Origin: a virus
Length of the DNA: 64,000 bases
Direction: 5' to 3' (one strand)
IMG/VR virus record: IMGVR_UViG_3300032753_001573
Location: 91,689 to 155,688 of that record
Made by a program: the position numbers and the translations under genes. This document shows, in pieces, positions 15,616 to 23,370 of this stretch; the stretch's first letter is position 1, and every line of letters begins with the position of its first letter. Below the pieces are notes generated by a model. The model did not search any database and was not told the DNA's origin. It saw only the letters and a program-made list of their open reading frames with translations.

Positions 15616-16338
15616 ATGTATTACAGATATGCTGCGTACAATAGCAAGTCTAGCCGTAAGAAGACTCAATCACAAGTCCCTGTTGTTGAATATCCTATTG
15701 CAGATGTTTTTGCCGCAGCCGCTGCTGCTCAGCGTGTCAATGGCGAGTATGTAAAAGAATCACGTATTGAATACCGCAAGGTTGGCAATAACGAAGAAGC
15801 TGTGCAGATCACGCCCAACAAGATTCTTATTCGCAAATTCCTTTCAGATAGTGCTGATCAAATTACTGATGATGATCGAAATGAAGGCGCGGCAGTCCGC
15901 AGCTATTGGAAGCTCAAGATGTTTGCGCTTCTGCAGGGTAATGCATCTGACTATATTTCAAAAGCCGTTGAACTAGCTAGCAAAGAGACTATTGCAAGCA
16001 ATGATGCACTTAGCCTTGCGCTGATATCCAGCTTGCCTGCTGGTTATATTCGAGGCATGGAACGCGATGTTCGCGACGAGGTTAAACAAGATGCAGTGTT
16101 ACTGAGTGAGTATCAAGGCCGAGAAGGCGATCGCATTAAAGGTCGAGTGCAGGTACTTGATTGCATTTACAGTCAAAAATGGCTATGCTATTATGTCACT
16201 GGCAAGATTGGTAACAATGTGTTCATGTGGGCGTCAAAGTCTGAGATCAATAGTGGCTCTGAATTTGAATTGCAGGGACGTGTTAAACGACACCGTGACA
16301 ATAACATTACGCAACTAAATTATGTAAGACTTAAATGA
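15616..16338 (+). CDS. hypothetical protein with OB-like C-terminal domain (240 aa)
   Basis: ATG 15616 after AGAGGAGCTTAGC. Residues 1-80 are basic and Ala-rich; the middle is helical. The last 70 residues (GREGDRIKGRVQVLDCIYSQKWLCYYVTGKIGNNVFMWASKS...FELQGRVKRHRDNNITQLNYVRL) have the strand order and G-x-V-x-R pattern of an OB-like nucleic-acid-binding barrel. That fold call is tentative. Similar proteins occur in marine T4-like phages without known role. Confidence 0.65.
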   Translation: MYYRYAAYNSKSSRKKTQSQVPVVEYPIADVFAAAAAAQRVNGEYVKESRIEYRKVGNNEEAVQITPNKILIRKFLSDSADQITDDDRNEGAAVRSYWKLKMFALLQGNASDYISKAVELASKETIASNDALSLALISSLPAGYIRGMERDVRDEVKQDAVLLSEYQGREGDRIKGRVQVLDCIYSQKWLCYYVTGKIGNNVFMWASKSEINSGSEFELQGRVKRHRDNNITQLNYVRLK

Positions 16339-16385
16339 GAACGCTAATGTACAGACAACCAATGCTCAATCCAGGAGATGTATCA

Positions 16386-16577
16386 ATGAAAGAACTAATG
16401 GTAATTGTAGGCGCGATAGTAGTTTTAGCAGCTATTATTCTGTCGCCGTTAGCTGTTATTTGGTCCGTAAATACCCTGTTCAAAACTGGTATTGAATACA
16501 CATTTGTCAATTGGTTAGCTATGCTGGTATTGCAAGGTGCATTGACTGTTAGGTACAGTAATTCATCTAAGAAGTAA
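16386..16577 (+). CDS. small membrane protein (63 aa, two TM segments)
   Basis: ATG 16386 follows CCAGGAGATGTATCA. Two hydrophobic stretches (LMVIVGAIVVLAAIILSPLAVIWSV and FVNWLAMLVLQGAL). The TAA overlaps the next start by one base (TAATG). Unknown function. Confidence 0.6.
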   Translation: MKELMVIVGAIVVLAAIILSPLAVIWSVNTLFKTGIEYTFVNWLAMLVLQGALTVRYSNSSKK

Positions 16578-17056
16578 TGGCACACCTAGCATTTGCTATG
16601 GAATGGTGGTACATAGGCCATCGCGCCCGCCTATGTACTACCATTGTTAACGCTACATCATCAGAGAAATCTGCCATCAAAAAATGGTGCCAAACGCACG
16701 GGTTGAAATTTAAAAATTCTAAATCTTGGCAGGATTATTTAGAATCTGTGTGGTGCGAGAAGTTTGGAATTAAGAACTCCGATGACATTTGGTATAGTCA
16801 TAGTGAATTTCAAGCATATGGTAGCGACAGCAAGCTAATTGAGCTAGATAAGTTTTTGAAGACATTCCCAACCAGACCTTACGAATTAATAGTGTCTGGT
16901 ATGTCTGAAAAAGAACTAAAGGCAATTTGCAAAGGCTCCAATCACAACATAATCAAAGACCTTGAAAAAGAAGGTAGGTTCTGCGTTAGCTTGAGCGATG
17001 TCAATACATTCATATACCTAACATTGAAAGCTGACATTAGATACAATATAAGTTGA
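16577..17056 (+). CDS. hypothetical protein (159 aa)
   Basis: Starts on the last base of the preceding gene. Soluble, basic, with Lys/Trp-rich helices (KKWCQTHGLKFKNSKSWQDYLESVWCEKFG). The tail (GRFCVSLSDVNTFIYLTLKADI) resembles the C-terminal piece FxSxxDxxxFxL seen in the small proteins at 17791 and 18526, so these may be related. Function unknown. Confidence 0.65.
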   Translation: MAHLAFAMEWWYIGHRARLCTTIVNATSSEKSAIKKWCQTHGLKFKNSKSWQDYLESVWCEKFGIKNSDDIWYSHSEFQAYGSDSKLIELDKFLKTFPTRPYELIVSGMSEKELKAICKGSNHNIIKDLEKEGRFCVSLSDVNTFIYLTLKADIRYNIS

Positions 17057-17080
17057 CAGATACACAATACATCATATCAT
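17053..17080 (+). promoter_or_regulatory. TTGACA-16 promoter placed for a leaderless mRNA
   Basis: TTGACA (17053-17058), 16-base spacer, TATCAT (17075-17080). The start codon of the next gene is only six bases further on, so the transcript probably begins at or next to the ATG. Confidence 0.6.
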
Positions 17081-17086
17081 TATGAT

Positions 17087-17809
17087 ATGAGTAACCCTTC
17101 TGCATTAGTTGTCATACCAACTACAGGCGCACAACATCTATCTACTGCTATTGGTAGTGTACTAACCCAAACACACTCTAATGTAGAGTGTCTTGTGGTA
17201 ATAGATGGTCCTGATTTTATTTCAGCAGCAAAGTCTATAACAGATCAGTTTCCTACAGTAAAGATCATGACGCTTCCTTGGAACACAGGGGCCAATGGTT
17301 TTTATGGGCACAGGATATATGCTGCTACCAGTTTCATCAATAATCATGACTATTGGCTAGCATTAGATCAAGACAACTATTTCAAACCAACACATGTTGA
17401 AGAACAAATCAGCAACTGTGAAAATAATCAGTTGGATTGGAGTTACAGCCTACGCAGCATCTATGATAAAGATGGCAATTATCTATTAGATGACAATTGC
17501 GAAAGTTTAGGTAAGTGGCCAATATTCTTAGGAGATCAGCATCATCTAGTTGATACCAGTTGTTATTGCATACGACGAGAAGTCTTAACTAGGATAGGCG
17601 GTGCATGGTATGGGGGTTGGGGCGGAGATCGTCAATTTTATGCCACCATAAGTCATTACTTCCCTAAATTCTCCACAACAGGGTTGCATAGTGTATGTTA
17701 TAGATTAGACGGCAATCCCAATAGCGTAAATGCAGACTTCTTTGTCAAAGGCAATGCAGAGATGGCTAGAAAGTACGGAGGAATCTTCCCATGGATTGCG
17801 AAACATTAA
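17087..17809 (+). CDS. GT-A fold (family 2-like) glycosyltransferase
   Basis: The Rossmann-like start ALVVIPTTGAQHLSTAIGSVLTQTHSNVECLVVIDG is the classical GT2 nucleotide-binding beginning. The metal motif is DxD-like (LALDQDNYFKP, near residue 95). The acceptor side has WYGGWGGDRQFY. 240 residues, no membrane segments. There is no Shine-Dalgarno; the ATG sits six bases after a -10 box. The end overlaps the next small gene by 19 bases. Confidence 0.8.
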   Translation: MSNPSALVVIPTTGAQHLSTAIGSVLTQTHSNVECLVVIDGPDFISAAKSITDQFPTVKIMTLPWNTGANGFYGHRIYAATSFINNHDYWLALDQDNYFKPTHVEEQISNCENNQLDWSYSLRSIYDKDGNYLLDDNCESLGKWPIFLGDQHHLVDTSCYCIRREVLTRIGGAWYGGWGGDRQFYATISHYFPKFSTTGLHSVCYRLDGNPNSVNADFFVKGNAEMARKYGGIFPWIAKH

Positions 17810-18054
17810 CAGCCAAAATTAAAGAAGGTCACCTAGTAATAAACATAACCTATCGTCTAAGCTTTGACGACGATAGCAACTTAGTGTCAGCTGAACCAGA
17901 AGACAATTACAGATATGTATGGAGCGATAGCATGGACGACTTCCTAGCTAACTGTTTTGGCGAATATAAAGTCAACGCAACAGAGTTTACACTGACGTTT
18001 AGTGACAGCCGCGACTACATGCGTTATTGTTTGGCTATTGATAGTGAGTACTAA
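17791..18054 (+). CDS. hypothetical protein (87 aa)
   Basis: Begins inside the end of the glycosyltransferase gene. Acidic, beta-rich (LVINITYRLSFDDDSN...TEFTLTFSDSRDYMRYCLAIDSEY). The C-terminal pattern (strand, then SDSRDYMRYCL) recurs in the small genes at 18526 and 40658, suggesting a small family of paralogues. Role unknown. Confidence 0.6.
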   Translation: MDCETLTAKIKEGHLVINITYRLSFDDDSNLVSAEPEDNYRYVWSDSMDDFLANCFGEYKVNATEFTLTFSDSRDYMRYCLAIDSEY

Positions 18055-18068
18055 ATGCCGTCTTGGCG

Positions 18069-18075
18069 TTAAATA
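18069..18075 (+). promoter_or_regulatory. late-type promoter (TTAAATA), leaderless arrangement
   Basis: GTTAAATA followed by five bases (ACATC) and then ATG 18081. No ribosome-binding site in between. Confidence 0.45.
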
Positions 18076-18080
18076 ACATC

Positions 18081-18548
18081 ATGAAAGATTACATCAAATA
18101 TTTTGCTTACGGCCACAATACCAACATTAGTGAATTCAAAAAGCGAGTACCCGGCGCTAGATTATTAGGTACCGGAACGCTGTTTGGGTGGAGACTGGAA
18201 CTTAAACATTTTGCCAATATAGTGCGCGATGCTGATAGCAGTGTGCAAGGTGTTTTGTATAGCATGCTTCGTACACAACTAAAGAACTTAGATAAAGATG
18301 AAGATTATCACGATCACTATGACAGAACTAGAGTAACAGTTGATGTAAGTGGCGAACGAGTATCAGCTATCACTTATGTTATGACAAATGATTACGAACA
18401 TGCTCAATTACCAAACTCTAAAAAATTGCCAACTGCAAAATATATAAATTGGATTGCACAGGGATACCGAGAGAACCTTATCGGGCTAGCTCAGTTGATC
18501 ACAGCATTAGAAGATAGAATTAACGATGCATACAACAAAAACTCATGA
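18081..18548 (+). CDS. gamma-glutamylcyclotransferase-like (GGCT/AIG2) protein
   Basis: GGCT-fold proteins release 5-oxoproline from gamma-glutamyl amines or glutathione. The signature start YFAYGHNTNISEFKKRVPGARLLGTGTLFGWRL matches Y-F-A/F-YG-N followed by the FGWRLxL strand. VQGVLYSMLRTQLKNLDKDE (G-Y-l...l..LD..E) follows. 155 residues is the usual single-domain size. Substrate unknown. ATG 18081 chosen since nothing supports the GCG-rich upstream extension. Confidence 0.8.
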   Translation: MKDYIKYFAYGHNTNISEFKKRVPGARLLGTGTLFGWRLELKHFANIVRDADSSVQGVLYSMLRTQLKNLDKDEDYHDHYDRTRVTVDVSGERVSAITYVMTNDYEHAQLPNSKKLPTAKYINWIAQGYRENLIGLAQLITALEDRINDAYNKNS

Positions 18549-18795
18549 AAGGTCTGATTGGGGTTATTCAAAGACCTTTTCATCCTACGACGATGCTAAT
18601 TCTATTGATAGAATCGAACTTGGTTATATAGTTAAGTTACCAGATGCTGTTGTGAGACGCGCTCTAACAGAATGGTGCAAATCTAACTGCAAATCCAAAT
18701 GGGGATGGTGGTTTGATGCTGACAATGGCTATATAGGATTTGAAAGTTTAGAAGAGAAGATGCAGTTCTGCCTCAGTACTGACTATATGAATTGA
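18526..18795 (+). CDS. hypothetical protein (89 aa)
   Basis: Overlaps the GGCT gene end by 23 bases. Trp-rich centre (SKWGWWFDADNGYIGFESLEEKMQFCLSTDYM), with a C-terminus like that of the small protein at 17791 (F-S...DxxxFCLxxDY). Not recognised. Confidence 0.55.
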   Translation: MHTTKTHERSDWGYSKTFSSYDDANSIDRIELGYIVKLPDAVVRRALTEWCKSNCKSKWGWWFDADNGYIGFESLEEKMQFCLSTDYMN

Positions 18796-18847
18796 CAAAT
18801 TTATGCAGTAGTAGACATACTCTATTATAAAAATAGAGGATGAATCT

Positions 18848-19231
18848 ATGAATCACACAGAGATGGTAGCAGAGTTCCATAAGACCTATTCAGCATATAT
18901 TAGCGATAGGCCACAACTTCCTTCGCCAGAAGTTCGAGAATTGCGTTATAAGCTACTAAAGGAAGAATGGGAAGAATATGTAGAAGCTGAGTCCAATCAT
19001 GATCTAGTGGAAATAGCAGATGCACTTGGTGATATGCTGTACATTATACACGGAACTGCAGTAAGCTATGGTATACCTATCAATGAGATATTTGAAGAGA
19101 TACATCGCAGCAATATGAGCAAGTTGGGCGAAGACGGTAAGCCTATACGCAGAGAAGATGGCAAGGTTATGAAGGGGCCAAACTATTTTAAACCTGATAT
19201 TGCTGGAATAATTAACTCAGTTGAACGATAA
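18848..19231 (+). CDS. mazG: MazG-like nucleotide pyrophosphohydrolase
   Basis: All-alpha NTP pyrophosphohydrolase fold: LRYKLLKEEWEEYVEAE gives the ExxE helix, and DLVEIADALGDMLYIIHGTAVSYGIP gives the ExxD helix that binds Mg2+. The tail KLGEDGKPIRREDGKVMKGPNYFKPD is the substrate-loop region typical of phage MazG-like and phosphoribosyl-ATP pyrophosphatase-like proteins. May clean up dUTP or non-canonical nucleotides, or alter (p)ppGpp as proposed for cyanophage MazG. AGAGGATGAATCT upstream serves as ribosome site. Confidence 0.88.
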   Translation: MNHTEMVAEFHKTYSAYISDRPQLPSPEVRELRYKLLKEEWEEYVEAESNHDLVEIADALGDMLYIIHGTAVSYGIPINEIFEEIHRSNMSKLGEDGKPIRREDGKVMKGPNYFKPDIAGIINSVER

Positions 19232-19479
19232 TGGCTACCATAATATATTACCATGCGGTGTGCGAGCGCTGTATGGTAAAATGCGTTAAACATCACAAAG
19301 ATAATGGCAACTGGGGTATGATATCTTGGTCTGAATGTCCAATATGCGGCAACGGAGATCCACAACTTGATACAGATGATTGTGGATTAACGGACGACGA
19401 GTTAGAGAGCAATCGCAGGTTCTTGATGTTTATGAAAGGTCAAGATCCAGATGAAACAATAGGTGAAACATGGGATTAG
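19231..19479 (+). CDS. small zinc-finger protein (82 aa)
   Basis: Starts at the last base of mazG (TAATGG). CERC near residue 11 and ECPICG near 35 make a four-Cys zinc site; the tail (DDELESNRRFLMFMKGQDPDE) is helical. It has a paralogue immediately downstream. Function unknown. Confidence 0.65.
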   Translation: MATIIYYHAVCERCMVKCVKHHKDNGNWGMISWSECPICGNGDPQLDTDDCGLTDDELESNRRFLMFMKGQDPDETIGETWD

Positions 19480-19697
19480 GCCCGCCAGTTTGTACTAAAT
19501 GTAAGGTTATTGGCGTTGTAACACCAAAAGATGATCCTCGATACGGTGCTACAGTGCCGTGGGGTGCAAGTTATTGGCATTGTCCAATTTGCGATACGCC
19601 AAAATTAGACAATCATCTATGGGAGTATCCTCAAGAACAACAAGATGAGATTGAGGGCAATACACTATTTTTGAAATTTATGAAAGGTATAGAATGA
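19470..19697 (+). CDS. small zinc-finger protein, paralogue of the preceding gene (75 aa)
   Basis: CTKC and HCPICD knuckles and a C-terminal helix (QDEIEGNTLFLKFMKGIE) mirror the gene just upstream (ESNRRFLMFMKG), so the pair arose by tandem duplication. It overlaps its neighbours on both sides (10 and 4 bases). Confidence 0.65.
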   Translation: MGLGPPVCTKCKVIGVVTPKDDPRYGATVPWGASYWHCPICDTPKLDNHLWEYPQEQQDEIEGNTLFLKFMKGIE

Positions 19698-20344
19698 ATA
19701 TAATCCTATGCGTACCGGGTAAGCAATTTTCAGATAATTGGATACACAGTTGGAACGACACTATATCTGCTATCAGCAAGGCGGGGCACACATGGGGTTA
19801 TAGCATGGCGTATGATCCTGTTGTATATTATGCTCGTAACAGAGTGCTAGGTGGCAACAACACTGCAGGTAAATCGCAATATCCGTTTCAAGGTACAGCC
19901 AACTATGATTACATGATGTGGATAGATAGTGATATGGTATGGCGAGGAGAAGATGTACTGAAGTTAATCAACTTAGATAAGCCAATTGCGTCTGGTTGTT
20001 ATGTTATGCAAAACAACAACCAATATCCTATCGTAGAGACTTTAGATTATGATAAGTTAGCTACGCAAGGTACATTTGAATTTATGAGTCGATCTGATCT
20101 AGCTGCTAAAACATCGCCCTTCAAAGCTAGCTATGTTGGATTTGGATTTGTAGCTATCAAGAAGGGTGTTTTTGAAACTATGGAATATCCTTGGTTCCGT
20201 CCGCGATGGGTTGATTATAATAACTTCAGCGATTTCACTGCAGAGGATGTTGGATTCTGTTGGACAGCTCAAGAAAAAGGACATGCTATTTGGGTTGATC
20301 CTTCTGTTAAAGTAGGACATGAAAAGTTCATGGTATTGGGATGA
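19694..20344 (+). CDS. glycosyltransferase-like protein (GT-A fold)
   Basis: Related to the protein at 43131: both have an ARNR/VL or RARNSLV segment early and a WIDSDMVW / FVDADIGF motif (DxD type) near residue 80, then a GFGFVAIKKGVFE segment and a final EDVGFCWTAQEKGHAIWVDPSVKVGHEKF, the E-D-..-F..r....G..iw.d......H signature of a phage GT family. 216 residues. The acceptor is unknown. The stop overlaps the next start (ATGA). Confidence 0.75.
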   Translation: MNIILCVPGKQFSDNWIHSWNDTISAISKAGHTWGYSMAYDPVVYYARNRVLGGNNTAGKSQYPFQGTANYDYMMWIDSDMVWRGEDVLKLINLDKPIASGCYVMQNNNQYPIVETLDYDKLATQGTFEFMSRSDLAAKTSPFKASYVGFGFVAIKKGVFETMEYPWFRPRWVDYNNFSDFTAEDVGFCWTAQEKGHAIWVDPSVKVGHEKFMVLG

Positions 20345-20625
20345 TCAAAACAGTAAACAGATTCTTTTCTCTGAGTTATAGCAGTGATAAAGTAGCATTT
20401 TACTTAGAGATGCTCAATTTTACTGTGAGTGTGATAGCTAGTATGTGGTTAGCTATTACAGCCAATCATCCTGACATGCGTATTATCTATCCCATCTACT
20501 TAGTAGGTAGTGTAGCGCAGACTTATGCTAGCTATCGACGACAGGCTATTTGGGTTATGATGCTTACAGCATACTTTAGCTTCACTAATATACTTGGTTT
20601 AGTTAGAGCATTAAATTGGCTATAA
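20341..20625 (+). CDS. small membrane protein (94 aa, about three TM segments)
   Basis: Hydrophobic stretches around residues 22-42, 48-62 and 70-92 (VSVIASMWLAI, PIYLVGSVAQTY, VMMLTAYFSFTNILGLV). Coupled to the glycosyltransferase by an ATGA overlap, so it might anchor or flip its product. Similar small membrane proteins occur in marine phages. Confidence 0.6.
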   Translation: MIKTVNRFFSLSYSSDKVAFYLEMLNFTVSVIASMWLAITANHPDMRIIYPIYLVGSVAQTYASYRRQAIWVMMLTAYFSFTNILGLVRALNWL

Positions 20626-20664
20626 ATTTATAACTTTTAAAAATTATTCAAAGAGGAATATGCA

Positions 20665-21192
20665 ATGGCAGAAAAGATAATGATAATTAGGCATGGAGAA
20701 AAACCTGCCAAACATCAAAAAGGCATACTGTCTACAGGTCAAAAAAGCCTAGACAGTCTTACAGTTCGAGGCTGGCAAAGAGCGGGAGCATTGGCACAGA
20801 TATTTTCTCATTCCAACGGTGGTATAGAACCCCCAACTAAATTGTTTGCCTGTTATAAGTCGAAACATGCTCAACGAGCATTGGATACTATTACGCCATT
20901 GGGAGAATTGCTGGGCATACATGTTAACACAGATATACCAAGAGATTCTGAAAAAGAAATGGCTAGAGTTGCTATGAATTCAGAAGGTATTGTATTGATT
21001 GCATGGGAACATAAATGCATACACAAGATAGCCAATCACATAGTTGATAAAAGGCACGTTCCGCAAAAATGGCCAAATGATAGATTTGATATGATATATG
21101 TTTTTGATCGCCAATTAAACGGCGAATATGTTTTCTATCAAGTGCCTCAACTAGCACTCAAAGGTGACTCATCAACGATATTCAAAATATGA
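20665..21192 (+). CDS. histidine phosphatase superfamily protein (SixA/PGM-like)
   Basis: IMIIRHGEKP contains the RHG motif whose His is phosphorylated during catalysis. The LTVRGWQRAGALAQIF segment (LT..G..QA..l) and a later IAWEHKCIHKIA (second catalytic His) complete the fold. 175 residues, cytosolic. Substrate unknown; phosphoprotein or small metabolite possible. Good ribosome site AAGAGGAATATGCA. A perfect 12-bp inverted repeat straddles its end. Confidence 0.82.
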   Translation: MAEKIMIIRHGEKPAKHQKGILSTGQKSLDSLTVRGWQRAGALAQIFSHSNGGIEPPTKLFACYKSKHAQRALDTITPLGELLGIHVNTDIPRDSEKEMARVAMNSEGIVLIAWEHKCIHKIANHIVDKRHVPQKWPNDRFDMIYVFDRQLNGEYVFYQVPQLALKGDSSTIFKI

Positions 21193-21203
21193 TATCGTTG
21201 ATG
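21170..21203. terminator. perfect inverted repeat at gene end (possible bidirectional terminator)
   Basis: CATCAACGATAT (21170-21181) and ATATCGTTGATG (21192-21203) pair over 12 bp. No T-tract follows on either strand, so termination is only a guess. It lies between converging genes. Confidence 0.4.
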
Positions 21204-21256
21204 CAAGTCCCGTAGGTTACAAACTCCCACTCTTCTACTGTGTAAATTGCCATGTG

Positions 21257-21421
21257 TTATCTCCAATTTAGCTGATGGTGTCTTTCCCATTCTCTCTCTA
21301 GTGCTTCTAAATGTACTCTGTCTTGTGCCTGAGATAGGAATTCATACATAGCCTTCTGATGGCGTTCTATCTTTGCTTCTGTACTGAAATGGTACAAAAT
21401 CTTCTTAATCCATGAAATCAT
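21257..21421 (-). CDS. DUF3563-like small protein (54 aa)
   Basis: On the minus strand ATG 21421 follows AAAGGAGACTATGAA. The sequence FLSQAQDRVHLEALEREWERHH resembles the YLsqAtDl.DLErRmreld block of the short proteobacterial DUF3563 family, function unknown. Presence of a host-type small gene fits a proteobacterial host. Confidence 0.55.
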   Translation of the reverse strand: MISWIKKILYHFSTEAKIERHQKAMYEFLSQAQDRVHLEALEREWERHHQLNWR

Positions 21422-21442
21422 TTCATAGTCTCCTTTGTGTTA

Positions 21443-21465
21443 GGGCTGCAATTTTTATGCAGCCC
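21443..21465 (-). terminator. hairpin between two minus-strand genes
   Basis: GGGCTGCA / TGCAGCCC (8 bp) with an AT-only loop. On the minus strand it follows the gene ending at 21478 and may attenuate transcription into the DUF3563-like gene. Confidence 0.45.
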
Positions 21466-21477
21466 TTTGAGTAATAA

Positions 21478-21771
21478 TTACTTGTTCCAGTTGTTAACAG
21501 AACCGGCCCAATTTGCCCAAGTCTTAGCAACTGTGTCGTTTAGCTGGCGAACCTGCTCAGCAAAGTTTGATAAACCATACTGCTTGGCTATCTTGGTGTT
21601 TGCCTCAGTTACAGCTTCTCCAAAGCTTACAAAATCCTTCAAAGTCTTGCTGCTAGCCTCTGTGAGGTTATAGGTTAGCTTGCGATTGAACTCGGTAGCG
21701 GCTTCGCCAATTGCCTTGAGATTGAAGACATCTTCCTGTGTCTCTGTTGTGGTATCTGTAGTCTTGGTCAT
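21478..21771 (-). CDS. helical hypothetical protein, weakly phasin-like (97 aa)
   Basis: Thr-rich start, then one long amphipathic helical stretch (NLKAIGEAATEFNRKLTYNLTEASSKTLKDFVSFGEAVTEANTKIAKQYG). The pattern is reminiscent of phasins (granule-surface helical proteins) but that is weak. Ribosome site GAGGAGACTTAAC. A small GTGGG/CCCAC hairpin lies in the leader. Confidence 0.6.
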   Translation of the reverse strand: MTKTTDTTTETQEDVFNLKAIGEAATEFNRKLTYNLTEASSKTLKDFVSFGEAVTEANTKIAKQYGLSNFAEQVRQLNDTVAKTWANWAGSVNNWNK

Positions 21772-21826
21772 GTTAAGTCTCCTCGATAATTGAGCAGTGG
21801 GTTCTTCCCACGCTTATAGTGTATGG

Positions 21827-21835
21827 TATTTATTG
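21827..21835 (-). promoter_or_regulatory. late-type motif (CAATAAATA) upstream of the minus-strand pair
   Basis: On the minus strand CAATAAATA lies 55 bases before the start at 21771. Confidence 0.35.
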
Positions 21836-21870
21836 TTGCAGTGCAACATAAATTGTGCATCGCACATGCA

Positions 21871-21899
21871 TTGACAGCATACCAGGTGTGTTGTAATAT
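21871..21899 (+). promoter_or_regulatory. sigma70-type promoter placed for a leaderless mRNA
   Basis: TTGACA (21871-21876), 17-base spacer, TAATAT (21894-21899); ATG of the next gene begins at 21905, five bases on. Confidence 0.6.
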
Positions 21900-21904
21900 G
21901 TGTT

Positions 21905-22252
21905 ATGGAACAGGAAGAGATTGAGAAACATATCTATCAACTTAATCAGAGCATAAGATCTCTGTACAAATTTGAAATAAACAAAAAAGCCAAGAACCAT
22001 AGTAACTATTATGAATGGCAAACTTGTATAGATGAGTTAGGAGCAAAAGTCTTAATCTCTATGAAGAGTGGGCTTCCTCATAACGAGTGGATGATAATTT
22101 CACATCCAAATTATAAAGTATATTTTCATAGAACATGGCCTGATTATGATAAAACTGGCGCCGATAGAATACTTGGCAGTTTGAAATTTAGTTGGGTAGG
22201 AGATATGAATCTGATGAAGCAGCACAGCATTTTTATGCAACTAAAAAACTAA
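21905..22252 (+). CDS. hypothetical protein (115 aa)
   Basis: Begins with an acidic helix (MEQEEIEKHIYQLNQSIRSLYKFEI), then a basic, aromatic region. No family recognised. No Shine-Dalgarno, start placed right after a promoter. It converges with the Smr gene; about eight bases separate their ends. Confidence 0.65.
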   Translation: MEQEEIEKHIYQLNQSIRSLYKFEINKKAKNHSNYYEWQTCIDELGAKVLISMKSGLPHNEWMIISHPNYKVYFHRTWPDYDKTGADRILGSLKFSWVGDMNLMKQHSIFMQLKN

Positions 22253-22260
22253 AAATATTT

Positions 22261-22653
22261 TTATAAATTGTTACGTTGTTTTAAGTGTACTCTAAAGCTA
22301 CCTGCAGGACCATTCTTTCGACCTAGAGGTTCCCATTCTCTAATAGTTTTTGTAGCTCTGCACCAACTTTCAAATTCTCTAGCTATTTGGCCGCTTTTGC
22401 CAGTTATGACCACAACACTCTTGTCGCCATTCTTGTGATGCTGATCTATAAACTCTTTGAATCGCAGCCACGCTTCGTTTACAGGAAATCCGTGCAGATC
22501 CAGCTTGCGAGTAGTAACTTCGCTATAGGTATATTTTGGTATGAACGTGTCTCTGATATCTCGCAAATGAGATATATACCGTTGCCACATATCTCGATCT
22601 CTAGGATTAAGGGTATCTGAGGACTCGTTCATTGAATATACCTTGTGTTGCAT
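22261..22653 (-). CDS. Smr-domain protein
   Basis: The Smr domain (as in MutS2 C-terminus) nicks or binds branched DNA, or cleaves RNA at stalled ribosomes. Here LDLHGFPVNEAWLRFKEFIDQHHKNGDKSVVVITGKSG matches the LDLHG.....A...l..fl....... vriItGKG motif, and SFRVHLKQR the final strand. 130 residues with a helical N-terminus, without MutS parts. Smr nucleases such as SmrB act at collided ribosomes, so a role beside the phage tmRNA is conceivable. Confidence 0.85.
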   Translation of the reverse strand: MQHKVYSMNESSDTLNPRDRDMWQRYISHLRDIRDTFIPKYTYSEVTTRKLDLHGFPVNEAWLRFKEFIDQHHKNGDKSVVVITGKSGQIAREFESWCRATKTIREWEPLGRKNGPAGSFRVHLKQRNNL

Positions 22654-22654
22654 C

Positions 22655-22662
22655 TATAAATA
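22655..22662 (+). promoter_or_regulatory. late promoter TATAAATA, leaderless arrangement
   Basis: Exact T4 late consensus TATAAATA, then four bases (ATAG), then ATG 22667. No ribosome-binding site. Confidence 0.6.
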
Positions 22663-22666
22663 ATAG

Positions 22667-23095
22667 ATGCAGATGAGAGAATTAATCAAGATACTAGAAC
22701 AAGTAAATGATAGCAGTAACAAAATAACACGTTCTGCATTCATATACCTGCCTCCAAAAACCCCCAAAGACAAATTCGCACAATGCAGTACCTGCCAATT
22801 GTTTTTACCAAATGCACAACGTTGCGGAATTTTTGGTAAGAGTGATGTTGTAAAGGCATCTGCATCTTGCGGATTATATCTACATGGCAAACCGCATGAT
22901 GATCAACCAATACAAGACATTGTCACACCAGAACAAGCAGGATATGTTGATCATGCTGTTAGATGTGAAAATTGCAGTTGGTACAAAGATCGGCAATGCG
23001 ATCTATTCAAACTGTTGAATAGCAAAATACCAGATGCATTTGATTGCGATCCAAACGTTGAACCACAGGCTTGTTGCAATGCCTGGCAAGAATGA
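22667..23095 (+). CDS. cysteine-rich protein, HiPIP-like pattern (142 aa)
   Basis: Two Cys-rich halves of similar layout: CSTCQLF...C...C near residues 40-68, and CENCSWY...CDLF...C......CC near 104-138. The C-x-x-C-x(7-9)-C-x(n)-C order recalls high-potential iron-sulfur protein-like domains predicted in other phages; metal or cluster binding is inferred. The start is ATG 22667, or 22673 in the same frame. Confidence 0.6.
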   Translation: MQMRELIKILEQVNDSSNKITRSAFIYLPPKTPKDKFAQCSTCQLFLPNAQRCGIFGKSDVVKASASCGLYLHGKPHDDQPIQDIVTPEQAGYVDHAVRCENCSWYKDRQCDLFKLLNSKIPDAFDCDPNVEPQACCNAWQE

Positions 23096-23190
23096 CATTT
23101 GTATAATTTCAATATTTGAACTATAATATAAGAGAGGACACGACACTCAACCCTCATAAAATATTCTGGTGTCATCTTAGGAGAACATAG

Positions 23191-23370
23191 ATGGCAAAAA
23201 TCATTATAACAACTGATTCAGGTAAGACTTTTACAGTTGACACCCTAGACAAATATTTGATGGATACAAGTGATCTTGGATTGCAGTCTACAATTGAGTT
23301 GTTTAAAATTATAGCAGAAGAAGTAGCAGCATTACATAATGCTGAAAAAGATTCTGTGGGAGTTAAGTGA
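23191..23370 (+). CDS. hypothetical protein (59 aa)
   Basis: ATG 23191 with TTAGGAGAACATAG upstream. Sequence MAKIIITTDSGKTFTVDTLDKYLMDTSDLG... with a helical tail. Ends TGATGG so that the next gene begins on its stop. Unknown function. Confidence 0.6.
   Translation: MAKIIITTDSGKTFTVDTLDKYLMDTSDLGLQSTIELFKIIAEEVAALHNAEKDSVGVK

Noticed and set aside
18792-18828. TTGACA at 18792 as promoter of mazG
   Set aside because: No -10 at an acceptable distance: TATTAT is 25 bases away and closer hexamers match poorly.
21182-21253. 23-codon minus-strand frame (MAIYTVEEWEFVTYG...)
   Set aside because: Overlaps the end of the histidine-phosphatase gene and the inverted repeat, and is too short to support, although ATAACAC before it is close to the preceding stop.
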